Source: Pseudotamlana agarivorans
Lineage (GTDB): Bacteria; Bacteroidota; Bacteroidia; Flavobacteriales; Flavobacteriaceae
Assembly: GCF_018860245.1 (NCBI RefSeq)
Contig: NZ_JAHKPD010000013.1
Location: forward strand, 124,001-188,000
Direction: 5' to 3'
DNA length: 64,000 nucleotides
Shown piece after piece: positions 35,004 through 44,485 of the stretch. The notes under the pieces were generated by a model. The model did no database searches and had not been told where the DNA came from. It saw only the letters and a program-made list of their open reading frames with translations. Numbering within the stretch: position 1 is the first letter of the stretch; each line of letters begins with the position of its first letter. The position numbers and the translations under genes are program-made.

Positions 35004-37109
35004 ATGAAAATAAAGTTAATTTTAACTTATACACTAATTGTGCTGTTATGGATTCCCATGACAGCGCAAAATAGTGGTCCTGACTATGTTAAAAACACAT
35101 TAACTAGTGCAGGGGTATTTAATACACCAACCTACAGTTTCACAACAGCTTATGATGCCTATCAAGTGGCAGACAATATAAACGGTTTGTTTATAGATGC
35201 ACTTGATTATGGAGGTAATCCAACAAAAGTATTTTGTTGGTATGGTGTACCTGAAAATTTACAAGCAGGAGAAAAAGCACCTGCTGTTGTTTTAGTGCAT
35301 GGAGGCGGAGGAACCGCTTTTCCTGATTGGGTTAAACAGTGGACAGACCGTGGTTACATTGCTATTGCAATAGCTCACGAAGGTCAATTACCTGGTGAAA
35401 AAGACCCATGGTACCCCACTTGGGAATATTCTGGACCTAGACGTGCTGGTTTTTTTAGAGATGCAGATAATGCTATTGGTGAACAATGGTTTTATCACGC
35501 CGTTGCAGATGCTATTTTAGCGAATAGTTTGTTGCGAAGTTTCCCAGAAGTTGATGCCGATCAAATTGGTATTAACGGGATTTCTTGGGGAGGTATTCTA
35601 ACCAATGTGATTACTGGTATTGATGATCGTTTTAAATTTTCAATTCCCGTTTATGGCTGTGGTTACTTAGATGAAAGTCCTAAATACAGTGTCGATATGG
35701 CGCTTAACAGTCAAGCCGAATTAGATTTTTATTTTGCCAATTGGGAGCCTTCACTTTATATCCCGAACCAAAAATTACCAGTGTTTTATGTGAATGGTAA
35801 TAACGACAAGCAATTTGCAATGAATATTGCAACACCTACTTACAATCTTATTTCTTCCGAAAAATACTTGCGTATTGAACACCTTATGGCTCACAGTACA
35901 GCGGCTGGATATGCGCCTGAAGAGATTTATGACTTTGCCGATTATATGACCAATAATGGTGATGCGCCATTGTCTATTTCTGTGGATGACGTCACGGGTA
36001 ATACCGTAACAGCTTCTTATCAAGGTCAAGCTAAAAGTGCCGTATTGTATTATACCACTTATGTAGGGAATTGGGAGCAAGGCTCTTATACTTGGTTGGA
36101 AGCTCCTGTGAATCTAAATACAACTTCAAACGAAATAACGGCAGATATACCTAATGGTACGAAGTATTTTTACATTAATGTAACGTCTACTGAAGATTTT
36201 ATGTACAGCAGTCCGATGGAGGAATTCATTCAGGAAGTTGCTCAAACGGGAGATGCGATCGATGTCCATATTCAAGCTGAAGAGAATACAACCTATAGCT
36301 CAGGAGCCATAACTATGACGGGTATTGGTTCGGTGCCAGGCTATGATACGACTTTCGAGGTTAATATTACCGTAACACCAAATGGCGATTTTACAACTTA
36401 CCCGAGTGCCGTTATTGTTTCAGGTACTAGTGATAATAACGGAACCTCGTCTTCAAAAAGTTGGGCCATCAGTGATGATGGATTAAATCAAGCTTCCGGT
36501 GACCGTGTTTTTGTTGGAGATCAAAAATTTTCAGCAACAATAGATAATGCGGCCTTAGGAACTATTACTGGAACTAGCGGATTAACTTCTGCAAATTTCA
36601 ATATCGATACCTTTAAAGCCATAACTATTGTAAATGGACATAACGTCGGAGATCGTTTTACTTTTTCAGCTGATGGATCGGCAGATTATGAATTGGGTCG
36701 ATTTAGCGGAGAAGCAAGTAAAGAAGTAGATCTATTAGCAACCACAGCAACTTCTAAAGTTGAAAGTTTTACCATTAAAAATGGCTCGGAAGCGAGTAAT
36801 GATAAGTGGGCGGTTCAAAATATTATCGTTCAGGTAACTGTAGATCTTCAGACTTTAGGGCTTTCAAAGGGAGATCCATTAAAGTCTGAATCTTTTAGAT
36901 TATTTCCAAATCCAGCTTCAAGTCAAATTACATTCAATATGCCAATACAATCTGCAAAGATTTTAGATATCACTGGCAAGGTTGTAAAAACGTATACTTC
37001 AGAAACTAAAAGTTTAAATGTATCTGATTTAGAATCAGGAATCTATTTCCTAAAAGGCGTAAGCACTGAAGGAAAAATAATAACAAAAAAATTTATAAAA
37101 GGCCTATGA
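35004..37109 (+). CDS. Large secreted alpha/beta-hydrolase esterase with shared PUL module and T9SS domain
   Basis: This 701-residue protein has a signal peptide ending MTAQ and an alpha/beta-hydrolase domain (about 55-325). The oxyanion segment is VLVHGGGG and the nucleophile elbow is NGISWGG (Ser194), as in acetyl-xylan-esterase and dienelactone-hydrolase relatives. A beta domain (about 325-415) follows. Then comes the module of about 190 residues (419-615; VIVSGTSDNNG, then NDKWAVQNIIV) also found in the two fucanases upstream, and a T9SS sorting domain (632-701, LFPNPASS). Natural fucoidans are often acetylated, so I infer a secreted fucoidan deacetylase working beside the fucanases in the same operon. 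The substrate is unproven. Confidence 0.8.
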   Translation: MKIKLILTYTLIVLLWIPMTAQNSGPDYVKNTLTSAGVFNTPTYSFTTAYDAYQVADNINGLFIDALDYGGNPTKVFCWYGVPENLQAGEKAPAVVLVHGGGGTAFPDWVKQWTDRGYIAIAIAHEGQLPGEKDPWYPTWEYSGPRRAGFFRDADNAIGEQWFYHAVADAILANSLLRSFPEVDADQIGINGISWGGILTNVITGIDDRFKFSIPVYGCGYLDESPKYSVDMALNSQAELDFYFANWEPSLYIPNQKLPVFYVNGNNDKQFAMNIATPTYNLISSEKYLRIEHLMAHSTAAGYAPEEIYDFADYMTNNGDAPLSISVDDVTGNTVTASYQGQAKSAVLYYTTYVGNWEQGSYTWLEAPVNLNTTSNEITADIPNGTKYFYINVTSTEDFMYSSPMEEFIQEVAQTGDAIDVHIQAEENTTYSSGAITMTGIGSVPGYDTTFEVNITVTPNGDFTTYPSAVIVSGTSDNNGTSSSKSWAISDDGLNQASGDRVFVGDQKFSATIDNAALGTITGTSGLTSANFNIDTFKAITIVNGHNVGDRFTFSADGSADYELGRFSGEASKEVDLLATTATSKVESFTIKNGSEASNDKWAVQNIIVQVTVDLQTLGLSKGDPLKSESFRLFPNPASSQITFNMPIQSAKILDITGKVVKTYTSETKSLNVSDLESGIYFLKGVSTEGKIITKKFIKGL

Positions 37110-37170
37110 TGCATAAAAGAAACTAACAAATACCAACTCAACCAACACCACTAAACTAAATTTTTTAATT

Positions 37171-39393
37171 ATGAAAACAAAAACCAAATTCATTGTAAGT
37201 AACAAATTTACATTCGTATTCATTGTTGCCTATTTATTATCAACATTTAACACAGTAGAGGCGCAGGTTCCCGACCCCGATTTGGGAAAACGTGCCGACT
37301 GGCTAAGAGGTGCGTGGGGGTTGAATTGGAAACCTGGCAGATCTTATAATGGTGCATCCGAAAGTGATAACTTTACCATAGAACACTTTCTTGCTCAAGT
37401 TTCACATTTAGAAACCTTAGATTATATTCAAATTCACTTAAATGAATCTAGTATTTATTCGCCTGTTCATGTGGCGCCACATCCATTAATAGAGTCTTTA
37501 TGGGAAGGCGATACCGATAGTGATGGTAATTTATTGAACCTAGTAGTTCCAAGGGAATCTATAGGCAGAGACCCGTTTTTAGATATTATCAACGCTATTA
37601 GAGCTCAAGGATTAAAGGTTCAGGTTTATGTGAATAGTTACAATCTATTAAACCGTTCGGATTCTGATCCTGAAGGCTTTCCTGATATTACTAATCGATG
37701 GAAAGCATGGTGTGATACCGATGAACAAGCACAGAAATTTATAAACGCTAAAGCGTATCGGGATTATGAAGATTATCCAGAACGTAAATACATGTTCTGC
37801 TATGCGCAATTTGTGCTTAGAGATTATGCTAAAACCTATGGCGATTTAATTGATGCTTGGTGTTTTGATTCAGGTAGAGCGATCTGGGAGAATGCGGGCG
37901 ATATCGTAGATAGTGATGATGTAAACGATCAAAGACTTTATCAGGCTTTTGCCGATGCTGTACATAAAGGTAACCCAGATGCTTCGGTAGCATTTCAAAA
38001 TTCTCCTGGTGATGGCGCACCTTTAAATCCGTTTACACCGGCGACTCTTTTTGATGATTATATGTTTGGTCACCCTTTTAATGGCGGTAAAAATGTTGGC
38101 GCTGTAAAAAATAACCAATGGTTAATTGACTGGTCTGTAGAAAGGAATGGTTATGCGCATATTGACGATGGTAAATCTCGTACTTGGGATGATTATGTGG
38201 TAGCACATTTTGATCCTCCTATGAGTGATAATCAATGGAATACTGGTGTAACTCCAGGTGTGCCAGATGAAGACTTTGCAGAGTATTATGGTAAATTATT
38301 ATTAGGAGGCGGTGCTGTTTCGTTAGGAGTGTCTTTAGTAGGAAGGTATAATTTTGAAAAGAATTTACTGGCTCAAGATTGGACCATACACCAAATGGAA
38401 TTATTAGATGCCTATTTGTTAGAAAATGAAAATGGTTCTGGGGTAACAGGGCTTACTATTTTACCAGAAGATACTATTATTCTAGAGGTGGGACAGGTGA
38501 AAAATTTTACCGTAGGTTTTACGCCAGAAAATGCGAGTACAGATATTATATGGGATACCACACATCCAGAAATCATTACTGTAAACGCTAATGGTAAATT
38601 AACAGCTGTTGGTGATGGGAAAGCTAATCTTAGAGCTAAAACAGCAGATGGACTCGTTGAGACGAAAACCATACGCGTTACATTACCAGCTAATAATACG
38701 GTACATATAACAAAACGTAGTGCACCAGGTTTTGCTATTGATGGCGGAAATGGAAGTGCTGATAATCAAAATGTTTACCAATGGGCTTCAGACGAAAGTA
38801 ATAGCAATCAACAATGGATAGAAATTGATCGCGGTGATGGGTATTACTCTTATCAAAAAGCCGGAACCAACCACTGTATTGATGGTGGAAACGGAGGTGT
38901 TAAAAATCAAAATGTATACCTGTATACTTGTGATGATACCAATCAAAACCAACACTGGAATAAGGTTGATGTTGGATCGGGTTACTACCGTTTAGAAAAG
39001 CGTAATGCAGCAGGTTTTTCACTTAATGGTGGAAGCGGCGGTGTTAATGGCCAGAACATATCTTTATGGAGTTCAGCAAGTGCAAGTCAGAATTTACAAT
39101 GGAGTATAACTACTATAAGTAATACAGCTAAAAATACTGATTCGGGTAAAATTCAAGCGGCATCTGAAGCAGATACATTTGTTTTATATCCTAACCCTGC
39201 AAATGATATCATTTCCTTTAATCAAACCATCCAGAACGCTAGAGTTATGGATATTACGGGTAAGACGATTATAGCAGTGAAAAAGGAAGCAAAGCGTTTA
39301 GACATCTCTCGATTACAATCGGGTGTTTATTTCCTTAAATTTCACAATACCGAAGGAAAATCTGTAGTCAAAAAGTTTATCAAGCGTCATTAG
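37171..39393 (+). CDS. GH107-like fucanase with Big2 and ricin-type lectin domains
   Basis: This 740-residue T9SS-secreted paralog has a signal peptide ending VEAQ and a barrel (about 33-420) with RADWLRGAWGLNWKP. The candidate pair is Asp233 (LIDAWCFDSG) and His301 (FGHPFNGG). The Ig-like tail of the other paralogs is replaced by a bacterial Ig-like (Big2) domain (about 425-507, VTGLTILPEDTIILEVGQ) and a beta-trefoil ricin-type lectin (about 510-650). The trefoil has three Q-x-W repeats: NQQW, NQHW and NLQW. The T9SS sorting domain is at about 668-740. Domain swapping on one catalytic core suggests each operon member targets a different region of the polymer. It is the last gene of the operon; a terminator follows 20 bp later. 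Confidence 0.74.
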   Translation: MKTKTKFIVSNKFTFVFIVAYLLSTFNTVEAQVPDPDLGKRADWLRGAWGLNWKPGRSYNGASESDNFTIEHFLAQVSHLETLDYIQIHLNESSIYSPVHVAPHPLIESLWEGDTDSDGNLLNLVVPRESIGRDPFLDIINAIRAQGLKVQVYVNSYNLLNRSDSDPEGFPDITNRWKAWCDTDEQAQKFINAKAYRDYEDYPERKYMFCYAQFVLRDYAKTYGDLIDAWCFDSGRAIWENAGDIVDSDDVNDQRLYQAFADAVHKGNPDASVAFQNSPGDGAPLNPFTPATLFDDYMFGHPFNGGKNVGAVKNNQWLIDWSVERNGYAHIDDGKSRTWDDYVVAHFDPPMSDNQWNTGVTPGVPDEDFAEYYGKLLLGGGAVSLGVSLVGRYNFEKNLLAQDWTIHQMELLDAYLLENENGSGVTGLTILPEDTIILEVGQVKNFTVGFTPENASTDIIWDTTHPEIITVNANGKLTAVGDGKANLRAKTADGLVETKTIRVTLPANNTVHITKRSAPGFAIDGGNGSADNQNVYQWASDESNSNQQWIEIDRGDGYYSYQKAGTNHCIDGGNGGVKNQNVYLYTCDDTNQNQHWNKVDVGSGYYRLEKRNAAGFSLNGGSGGVNGQNISLWSSASASQNLQWSITTISNTAKNTDSGKIQAASEADTFVLYPNPANDIISFNQTIQNARVMDITGKTIIAVKKEAKRLDISRLQSGVYFLKFHNTEGKSVVKKFIKRH

Positions 39394-39412
39394 TAAAATG
39401 ATGTTACATAGT

Positions 39413-39451
39413 AAATGTCCCGCTAATTAAGTTTAGTGGGGCATTTTTTTT
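39413..39451 (+). terminator. Rho-independent terminator of the fucanase operon
   Basis: A 14-bp stem (AAATGTCCCGCTAA pairing with TTAGTGGGGCATTT) with a short loop is followed by a run of T. It lies 20 bp after the stop of the third fucanase gene. From here to 39655 I see nothing else. Confidence 0.88.
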
Positions 39452-39655
39452 GTTTTAGTTTAAGTAAATTATACTAATGCCTCTATCTGTTGGCCAAACA
39501 AAACGTTACTTTTTCTTATAAAAAAAAGAGAGCGTCCCACAGTTTAGTTCTTAAGTCTTTAAAACTGCATTAGAAAAAAGTGAAATATCAAACATTATGA
39601 TGTTCTATAACTAATAATACAATGCTTCCTTTAGATTTTATCAAATTAATTCTAA

Positions 39656-39788
39656 GTTGATTTGAGCAATTACACCGAAAAAGCCTTTAAATACCTAGGG
39701 TTTGCAGTACTCTTATCAATCTGGTCGAATTCAGCAAATAAAAGCAAGACAAGAGTAAGCTTAATAAGGGGTTGTGGGTGCATATTTG
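39656..39788 (+). promoter_or_regulatory. Shared PUL promoter module 2 (upstream of EF-hand esterase)
   Basis: Site 1 TGATTTGAG is at 39658-39666, inverted site 2 CTCTTATCA at 39710-39718, and site 3 AGACAAGAG at 39747-39755, followed by TAAG. The -7-like box CATATTTG is at 39781-39788. Gaps are 43, 28 and 25 bp, almost the same as in module 1. The gene start is 84 bp downstream of the -7 box. Confidence 0.78.
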
Positions 39789-39872
39789 TAAACATCTCAA
39801 TGTGATTTTAATCGAAGGTGATTAATTTTTAAAAATTGGGTTTCCATTTTTTGGATTTGATAATAGTATTTT

Positions 39873-40958
39873 ATGAAGCACATTTTTACATATGTTTTAT
39901 GCCTTGGTTTAGTAGTTGCACTGCAAGCCCAAAATAATTTATCTATTAGCCAATTTTCAAAATTAGATAGTAATAGTAATGGGTTGCTTGAAAAATACGA
40001 AATAAATCAAATTTGGAAACAGGTCAAAAAACACGATACCGATCAAAGTGGATCACTTTCACTTGAAGAGTTTTCAACCTATAAAATACCACACCTGAAC
40101 ACAGAAGGTGAAATAAATTTAAATGTCAAGTACAAATCAACAAAAGAGGAAGATTTATATCTAGATATATATTATCCATCAGGAAAAACGGATCATAGTA
40201 ACTATCCAATCATGCTTTATACACATGGTGGTGGGTGGTTTAATGGAAGTAAAGAGAATATTGCTAAGTCACCAGTTCAAGATCCTTTTATAGAATTGGT
40301 TAAGCAAGGTTTTGCGGTAGTTTCTATTAATTACCGATTAACAAGACAAAAATCTGTTTTAATGCGCGACTGTGTTATTGATGCTATGGATGCGTTACGT
40401 TACTTGTCTGCAAATAGTGATACTTTAAACGTTGATGCGCAATGTGTTTATGTTTTAGGTGATTCTGCTGGCGGACATATCGCACAAATGATTACGCTTG
40501 CTAATCCAGATTTGTTTAAAGGCGATCAATCGCTTTATGGAAAACCATATAAAGTTATTGCCGGAGCGTCATGGTATGGGCCTTCAGATTTTACAGTTAA
40601 GTCATTGTTTGAAACAAAAGACACTACTAAAGATGCAGACCGCTTTAGTAATAGGATTACAAAAACAGAAACAGATCCTGCAAAAATAGCAGCCATGTAC
40701 AAGGAGATGAGTCCTATATTTTATTTAACAAAAAATAGTCCGCCATTATTAATGATGGCAGCAGACAACGATACGACTATTCCTGTGGCACATACCTACC
40801 ACATGATGGAACAAGCCAAGCGTATTGATGCGCCTGTTGAGCAGGTCATAGTGAAAAATGCGGGTCATAATTGGCGAAAAGCAGGTGGTGAAATTTCACC
40901 AACCTTGGAAGTTATCACTACAACAACAGTAGATTTTTTTCTAAAACATAAAAAATAA
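39873..40958 (+). CDS. EF-hand-containing secreted esterase (alpha/beta hydrolase)
   Basis: This 361-residue secreted protein (signal peptide ending LQAQ) has two EF-hand loops near the N-terminus (DSNSNGLLEKYE, 32-43; DTDQSGSLSLEE, 55-66), so it should bind calcium. An alpha/beta-hydrolase domain follows (about 85-361). The oxyanion motif is THGGGW, the nucleophile elbow GDSAGG (Ser198), the acid is near MMAADNDTTIP, and the likely catalytic His is in VKNAGHNW. This is the hormone-sensitive-lipase/CE10-like type often found as carbohydrate esterases in PULs. It has its own copy of the shared PUL promoter and a terminator at 41173, so it is a single-gene transcript. Deacetylation of imported or surface oligosaccharides is inferred. 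Confidence 0.85.
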   Translation: MKHIFTYVLCLGLVVALQAQNNLSISQFSKLDSNSNGLLEKYEINQIWKQVKKHDTDQSGSLSLEEFSTYKIPHLNTEGEINLNVKYKSTKEEDLYLDIYYPSGKTDHSNYPIMLYTHGGGWFNGSKENIAKSPVQDPFIELVKQGFAVVSINYRLTRQKSVLMRDCVIDAMDALRYLSANSDTLNVDAQCVYVLGDSAGGHIAQMITLANPDLFKGDQSLYGKPYKVIAGASWYGPSDFTVKSLFETKDTTKDADRFSNRITKTETDPAKIAAMYKEMSPIFYLTKNSPPLLMMAADNDTTIPVAHTYHMMEQAKRIDAPVEQVIVKNAGHNWRKAGGEISPTLEVITTTTVDFFLKHKK

Positions 40959-41172
40959 AACCAAAAGTAGAAGTTTATAAAAAATTCAAATGAGATTAAA
41001 AACATTGATGATTACAAACGATTTAAATGAGTTAGGATACGTTCTGGTTTATGTATCCTGTATTTAAAATTGGAATCGATTGGAGCATCAAGAAAATTTT
41101 TAGTTAGGTAATTAATTCGTATTAGGAATTAAATTATTTAGCTAGATGTTAATTAGTTAGGTTAGTTTTTAT

Positions 41173-41225
41173 AACTCGTTGTGTGTAATTGAATTGGCTT
41201 CAATTGCATTCAGCGAGTTTTTTTA
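41173..41225 (+). terminator. Terminator after the EF-hand esterase gene
   Basis: A 21-bp imperfect stem (AACTCGTTG...AATTGAA pairing with TTCAATT...CGAGTT) is followed by seven T. It lies in a 347-bp gap (40959-41305) before the second GH141-like gene. The rest of the gap is AT-rich with no gene; a promoter for the next operon should lie in the last 80 bp, but I cannot place it. Confidence 0.75.
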
Positions 41226-41305
41226 ATCTTAGGGATGTTAAAAGTTGAAAAAATAAACTGGAATTGCTTAAAAAACGTAAAGAATAGAACGAAACAACAT
41301 ATATA

Positions 41306-43462
41306 ATGAAAAAAAACTTGATTTTATTTTTAGTGCTAATCGTTGCAAGCATGAGTGTTATTGCTCAATCTGCCGATTTTTATGTGTCCACAAAAGGTTC
41401 GGATAATTGGTCTGGAACTTTGCCAGAACCTAATGCTCAAGGTACAGACGGGCCTTTTGCGACGCTTGAACGTGCACGAGATGGTGTTCGTGATTTGAAA
41501 AAGAGTAAGTCTGAAGACATTGTGGTATACATCCGTGACGGGGTATATCAGTTAAATAAAACGGTTACTTTTGGTTTAGAAGATTCAGGAAAAGATACAG
41601 CTACTATTACTTACGCCGCTTTTCCTGGCGAGACCCCTGTGTTTAGCTCAGGAAAAGAAATTAGCGGTTGGAAAAAAGTAACCCAAGAAATACCTGGATT
41701 ACCAGCTGAAGCAAAAGGAAAACTTTTAGAGGCAAATACCTCTGATAAATTTTTAACCCTTTATGATGGTCAAGGCATGTTGCCACGTGCACAGTCAGAA
41801 GGAATTATTACTGGTGAAGGTAAAAATGGAAGAAACCGATTAAATTTTCCAGATGGTTTCTTAAAAAACTGGTCAAATGTAACAGATGCAGAAATAAAAG
41901 TACGACCACATCATGCTTGGATTGTAAATATGCTACCGTTAAAATCGGTAGATGAAAGTACCAATACGGCCATGACAACTATTGATGCTACCTATGCTAT
42001 GAATGTTCTGCATTTTTTAAAGGAAACTGAAAATTGTTGGGTTGAAAATGTACCAGAAGCCTTGAATAAAGAAGGGGAGTGGATGCTAAATACTAAAACA
42101 GGCAAAGTATATTTATGGCCACGAAACGATTCTGCTGTAGTTTTTCCACAACTCATAGAATTTATTCGTGTAGAAGGTAAAATAGATAAAAAAGGACCTA
42201 AAGATGTTCCTGTACGAAACCTTCATTTTAAAGGATTAACTTTTAAACATGGTGAACGTTATACATTAGCACCAGACGATAAAGGTTTACAACACGATTG
42301 GGATATGCAAGATAAGGCAAATGCTTTAGTGCGCTTTCGCGGAACAGAAAATTGTGCAGTGGATTCTTGTCATTTTTTAGATAGCGGTAGTGGCGCTGTT
42401 CGTGTAGATTTACATGGTATTAATAATTCGATTTCCAATAACCATATAGAGCATATGGGCGGTGGTGGAATTTTACTTTGTGGCTATGGTCCCGGAACCA
42501 AAGATGTGAATAGAAAAAATACGGTGTATAATAATAATATACACCATGTAGGACAAATTTATTGGCATTCACCAGGGATTTTTGCTTGGCAAAGTGGCGA
42601 AAATCATATCGCTAATAATTTAATTCACCATACCGATTATACGGCAATTATTTTGGCTGGTTGTATGACACATTTTATGGCGAAAAAGCCGGCTAGAGAA
42701 TTAACACGTACCATTAGACAACATGAAGTGCCTAAGTTTACAAAAGATGTTACCTTAGAAGAAATTTTACCATATTTGCATACACATGATAATTTAGTTG
42801 AAAACAATGAAATTCACCATGGTATGCAGCGTTTAGGTGATGGTAATGCCATTTACATTAGAGGTTCTGGTAAAAACAATAGAATCCATAGAAACTATAT
42901 TCATGATATGGTTACCGATATGATTATGCAAGCAGCTATTCGTACCGATGGCGGACAAACAGGAACTTACATTACCGAGAATGTCATTTACAATTGTGTT
43001 TCGCAAGGTATTTTAACGAAATTAGATAATAAGGTGGAAAACAATTTTGTGATAGATATAATCGCACCACCTAGAGGGTATTATTTATCGGTACGTGAAG
43101 GCCCTTTAACGGGTGCTAAGATCAAGCATAATATATTCTATTCGTCAACCAAGCCAGGGAATTTTATTGATGAATTACCAGCTGGTAAAAAAAGTAACTC
43201 CGAAGATCGAAGAGGTAGAGCTTTAGCACGAGCTATTGATGCTGATACCGATTATAATATTTATTTTAGTAAAGAAGATGTAAGTATTGGGCAGGCGCTT
43301 ATTGATAAAAATATAAAAGGAGGTGCAGATAAACACAGTCAAGCCATTGACCCGATGTTTGTGGATCCTCAAAATGGAGATTTTAGGTTTAAACCAGGGT
43401 CTCCAGCTTTAAAATTAGGAATAAAACCTATTGATTTATCGCAGGTAGGCTTGCGTAAATAA
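41306..43462 (+). CDS. GH141-like right-handed beta-helix protein, secreted
   Basis: This 718-residue paralog of the protein at 25955 shares most landmarks: FYVSTKGSDNWSGTLPEPN, GTDGPFATLERARDGVR, RNLHFKGLTFKHGERYTL, GGGGILLCGYGPGTKDVN and NPLFV/DPMFVD-type ends. It has an ordinary signal peptide (ending VIAQ) instead of a lipobox, so the two copies are placed differently in the cell envelope. A GH141-type alpha-L-fucosidase role fits the locus, though the family also contains xylanases. It is followed by a hairpin and then the ThuA and DUF1080 genes, which may be co-transcribed with it. Confidence 0.82.
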   Translation: MKKNLILFLVLIVASMSVIAQSADFYVSTKGSDNWSGTLPEPNAQGTDGPFATLERARDGVRDLKKSKSEDIVVYIRDGVYQLNKTVTFGLEDSGKDTATITYAAFPGETPVFSSGKEISGWKKVTQEIPGLPAEAKGKLLEANTSDKFLTLYDGQGMLPRAQSEGIITGEGKNGRNRLNFPDGFLKNWSNVTDAEIKVRPHHAWIVNMLPLKSVDESTNTAMTTIDATYAMNVLHFLKETENCWVENVPEALNKEGEWMLNTKTGKVYLWPRNDSAVVFPQLIEFIRVEGKIDKKGPKDVPVRNLHFKGLTFKHGERYTLAPDDKGLQHDWDMQDKANALVRFRGTENCAVDSCHFLDSGSGAVRVDLHGINNSISNNHIEHMGGGGILLCGYGPGTKDVNRKNTVYNNNIHHVGQIYWHSPGIFAWQSGENHIANNLIHHTDYTAIILAGCMTHFMAKKPARELTRTIRQHEVPKFTKDVTLEEILPYLHTHDNLVENNEIHHGMQRLGDGNAIYIRGSGKNNRIHRNYIHDMVTDMIMQAAIRTDGGQTGTYITENVIYNCVSQGILTKLDNKVENNFVIDIIAPPRGYYLSVREGPLTGAKIKHNIFYSSTKPGNFIDELPAGKKSNSEDRRGRALARAIDADTDYNIYFSKEDVSIGQALIDKNIKGGADKHSQAIDPMFVDPQNGDFRFKPGSPALKLGIKPIDLSQVGLRK

Positions 43463-43477
43463 AGATTGCCATTTAAC

Positions 43478-43520
43478 AATGCGACCGTCAGAAAAGATTC
43501 CTTTTTAAGACAGTCGTATT
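43478..43520 (+). terminator. Intercistronic hairpin, possible weak terminator
   Basis: A 12-bp stem (AATGCGACCGTC with GACAGTCGTATT) extends inward through AAAAG and CTTTT pairing. Only a short AT-rich stretch follows, and the next ATG is 14 bp away. It could partly reduce expression of the ThuA gene or stabilise the upstream mRNA. Confidence 0.5.
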
Positions 43521-43534
43521 TAATATTTTAATAA

Positions 43535-44455
43535 ATGAAAAAGCGATTTAGAAGTGTTCTTATGTGTTGTGTTATGTGCTTATGTCTAGTACAGGGGTAC
43601 AGTCAGACGCAGCAAAAAGCAATTGAGGTATTGATTGTAGACGGTTTTAGCAATCACAATTGGCAACAAACCACTTTTCTTGTAAAGAAAATTCTTGAAG
43701 AAAGTGGTTTGTTTCATGTTAGTGTTTCTACTTCACCAGCAACGCCTGAAGCCGAGGGATGGGACGATTGGAATCCTGAATTTAGTAAATATGATGTTAT
43801 TATTCAGAATACTAATAATTATCATAACCGGGCATTAAGGTGGCCTAGAGGCGTTGAGGAAAACTTAGAAGCGTATGTGAAATCTGGTGGCGGACTTTAC
43901 ATATTGCATTCTGCAAATAATGCGTTTACACATTGGACGGCTTACGATGAAATGATGGGGCCAGGATGGCGTGAGGTAGATGAAGGGATTGCGATCCAAA
44001 TTGATGAACATGGTGAAATGCTACAAATACCAAGTGGAGAAGGTAAAACAACTTATCATGGCAAAAGAAACGATGAAGTGGTTTATATTTTAAAGGATCA
44101 TCCCATTAATAAAGACTTTCCGAAAGCTTGGAAAACAGCAGATTTAGAACTCTATAAGTATGTTAGAGGCTCTGTAAAAAACGTAACGGTTTTATCTTAT
44201 GCGACCGATGAAGAAAATAATGTGAATTGGCCAGTAGAGTGGACTGTAAATTACGGTAAAGGCCGTGTTTATAATTCAACGATGGGACATATTTGGAAAC
44301 GAGAAGTTTATCCAGAAGGTTTCCGATGCATCGGATTTCAAACCACTTTAATTAGAGCGACCGAATGGTTGGCAACTGGAAAAGTGACTTCTAAAATACC
44401 GGCTAATTTCCCAACAGAAACAACTACACAATTGGCCTCCGAAAGTTTAAATTAG
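43535..44455 (+). CDS. ThuA-like domain protein, secreted
   Basis: This 306-residue protein has a signal peptide ending GYSQ and a ThuA-like (glutamine-amidotransferase-fold, PF06283-type) domain. Landmarks are EVLIVDGFSNHNW, GGGLYILHSANNAF and GRVYNSTMGHIWKREV. ThuA proteins are linked to disaccharide metabolism, but their chemistry is poorly known. They often lie next to DUF1080 proteins, as here (30 bp downstream). In a PUL this pair may act on an oxidised or 3-keto sugar intermediate; that is inference. Confidence 0.85.
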   Translation: MKKRFRSVLMCCVMCLCLVQGYSQTQQKAIEVLIVDGFSNHNWQQTTFLVKKILEESGLFHVSVSTSPATPEAEGWDDWNPEFSKYDVIIQNTNNYHNRALRWPRGVEENLEAYVKSGGGLYILHSANNAFTHWTAYDEMMGPGWREVDEGIAIQIDEHGEMLQIPSGEGKTTYHGKRNDEVVYILKDHPINKDFPKAWKTADLELYKYVRGSVKNVTVLSYATDEENNVNWPVEWTVNYGKGRVYNSTMGHIWKREVYPEGFRCIGFQTTLIRATEWLATGKVTSKIPANFPTETTTQLASESLN

Positions 44456-44485
44456 TATAAACCTATTGAAATAAAGATCACAATT

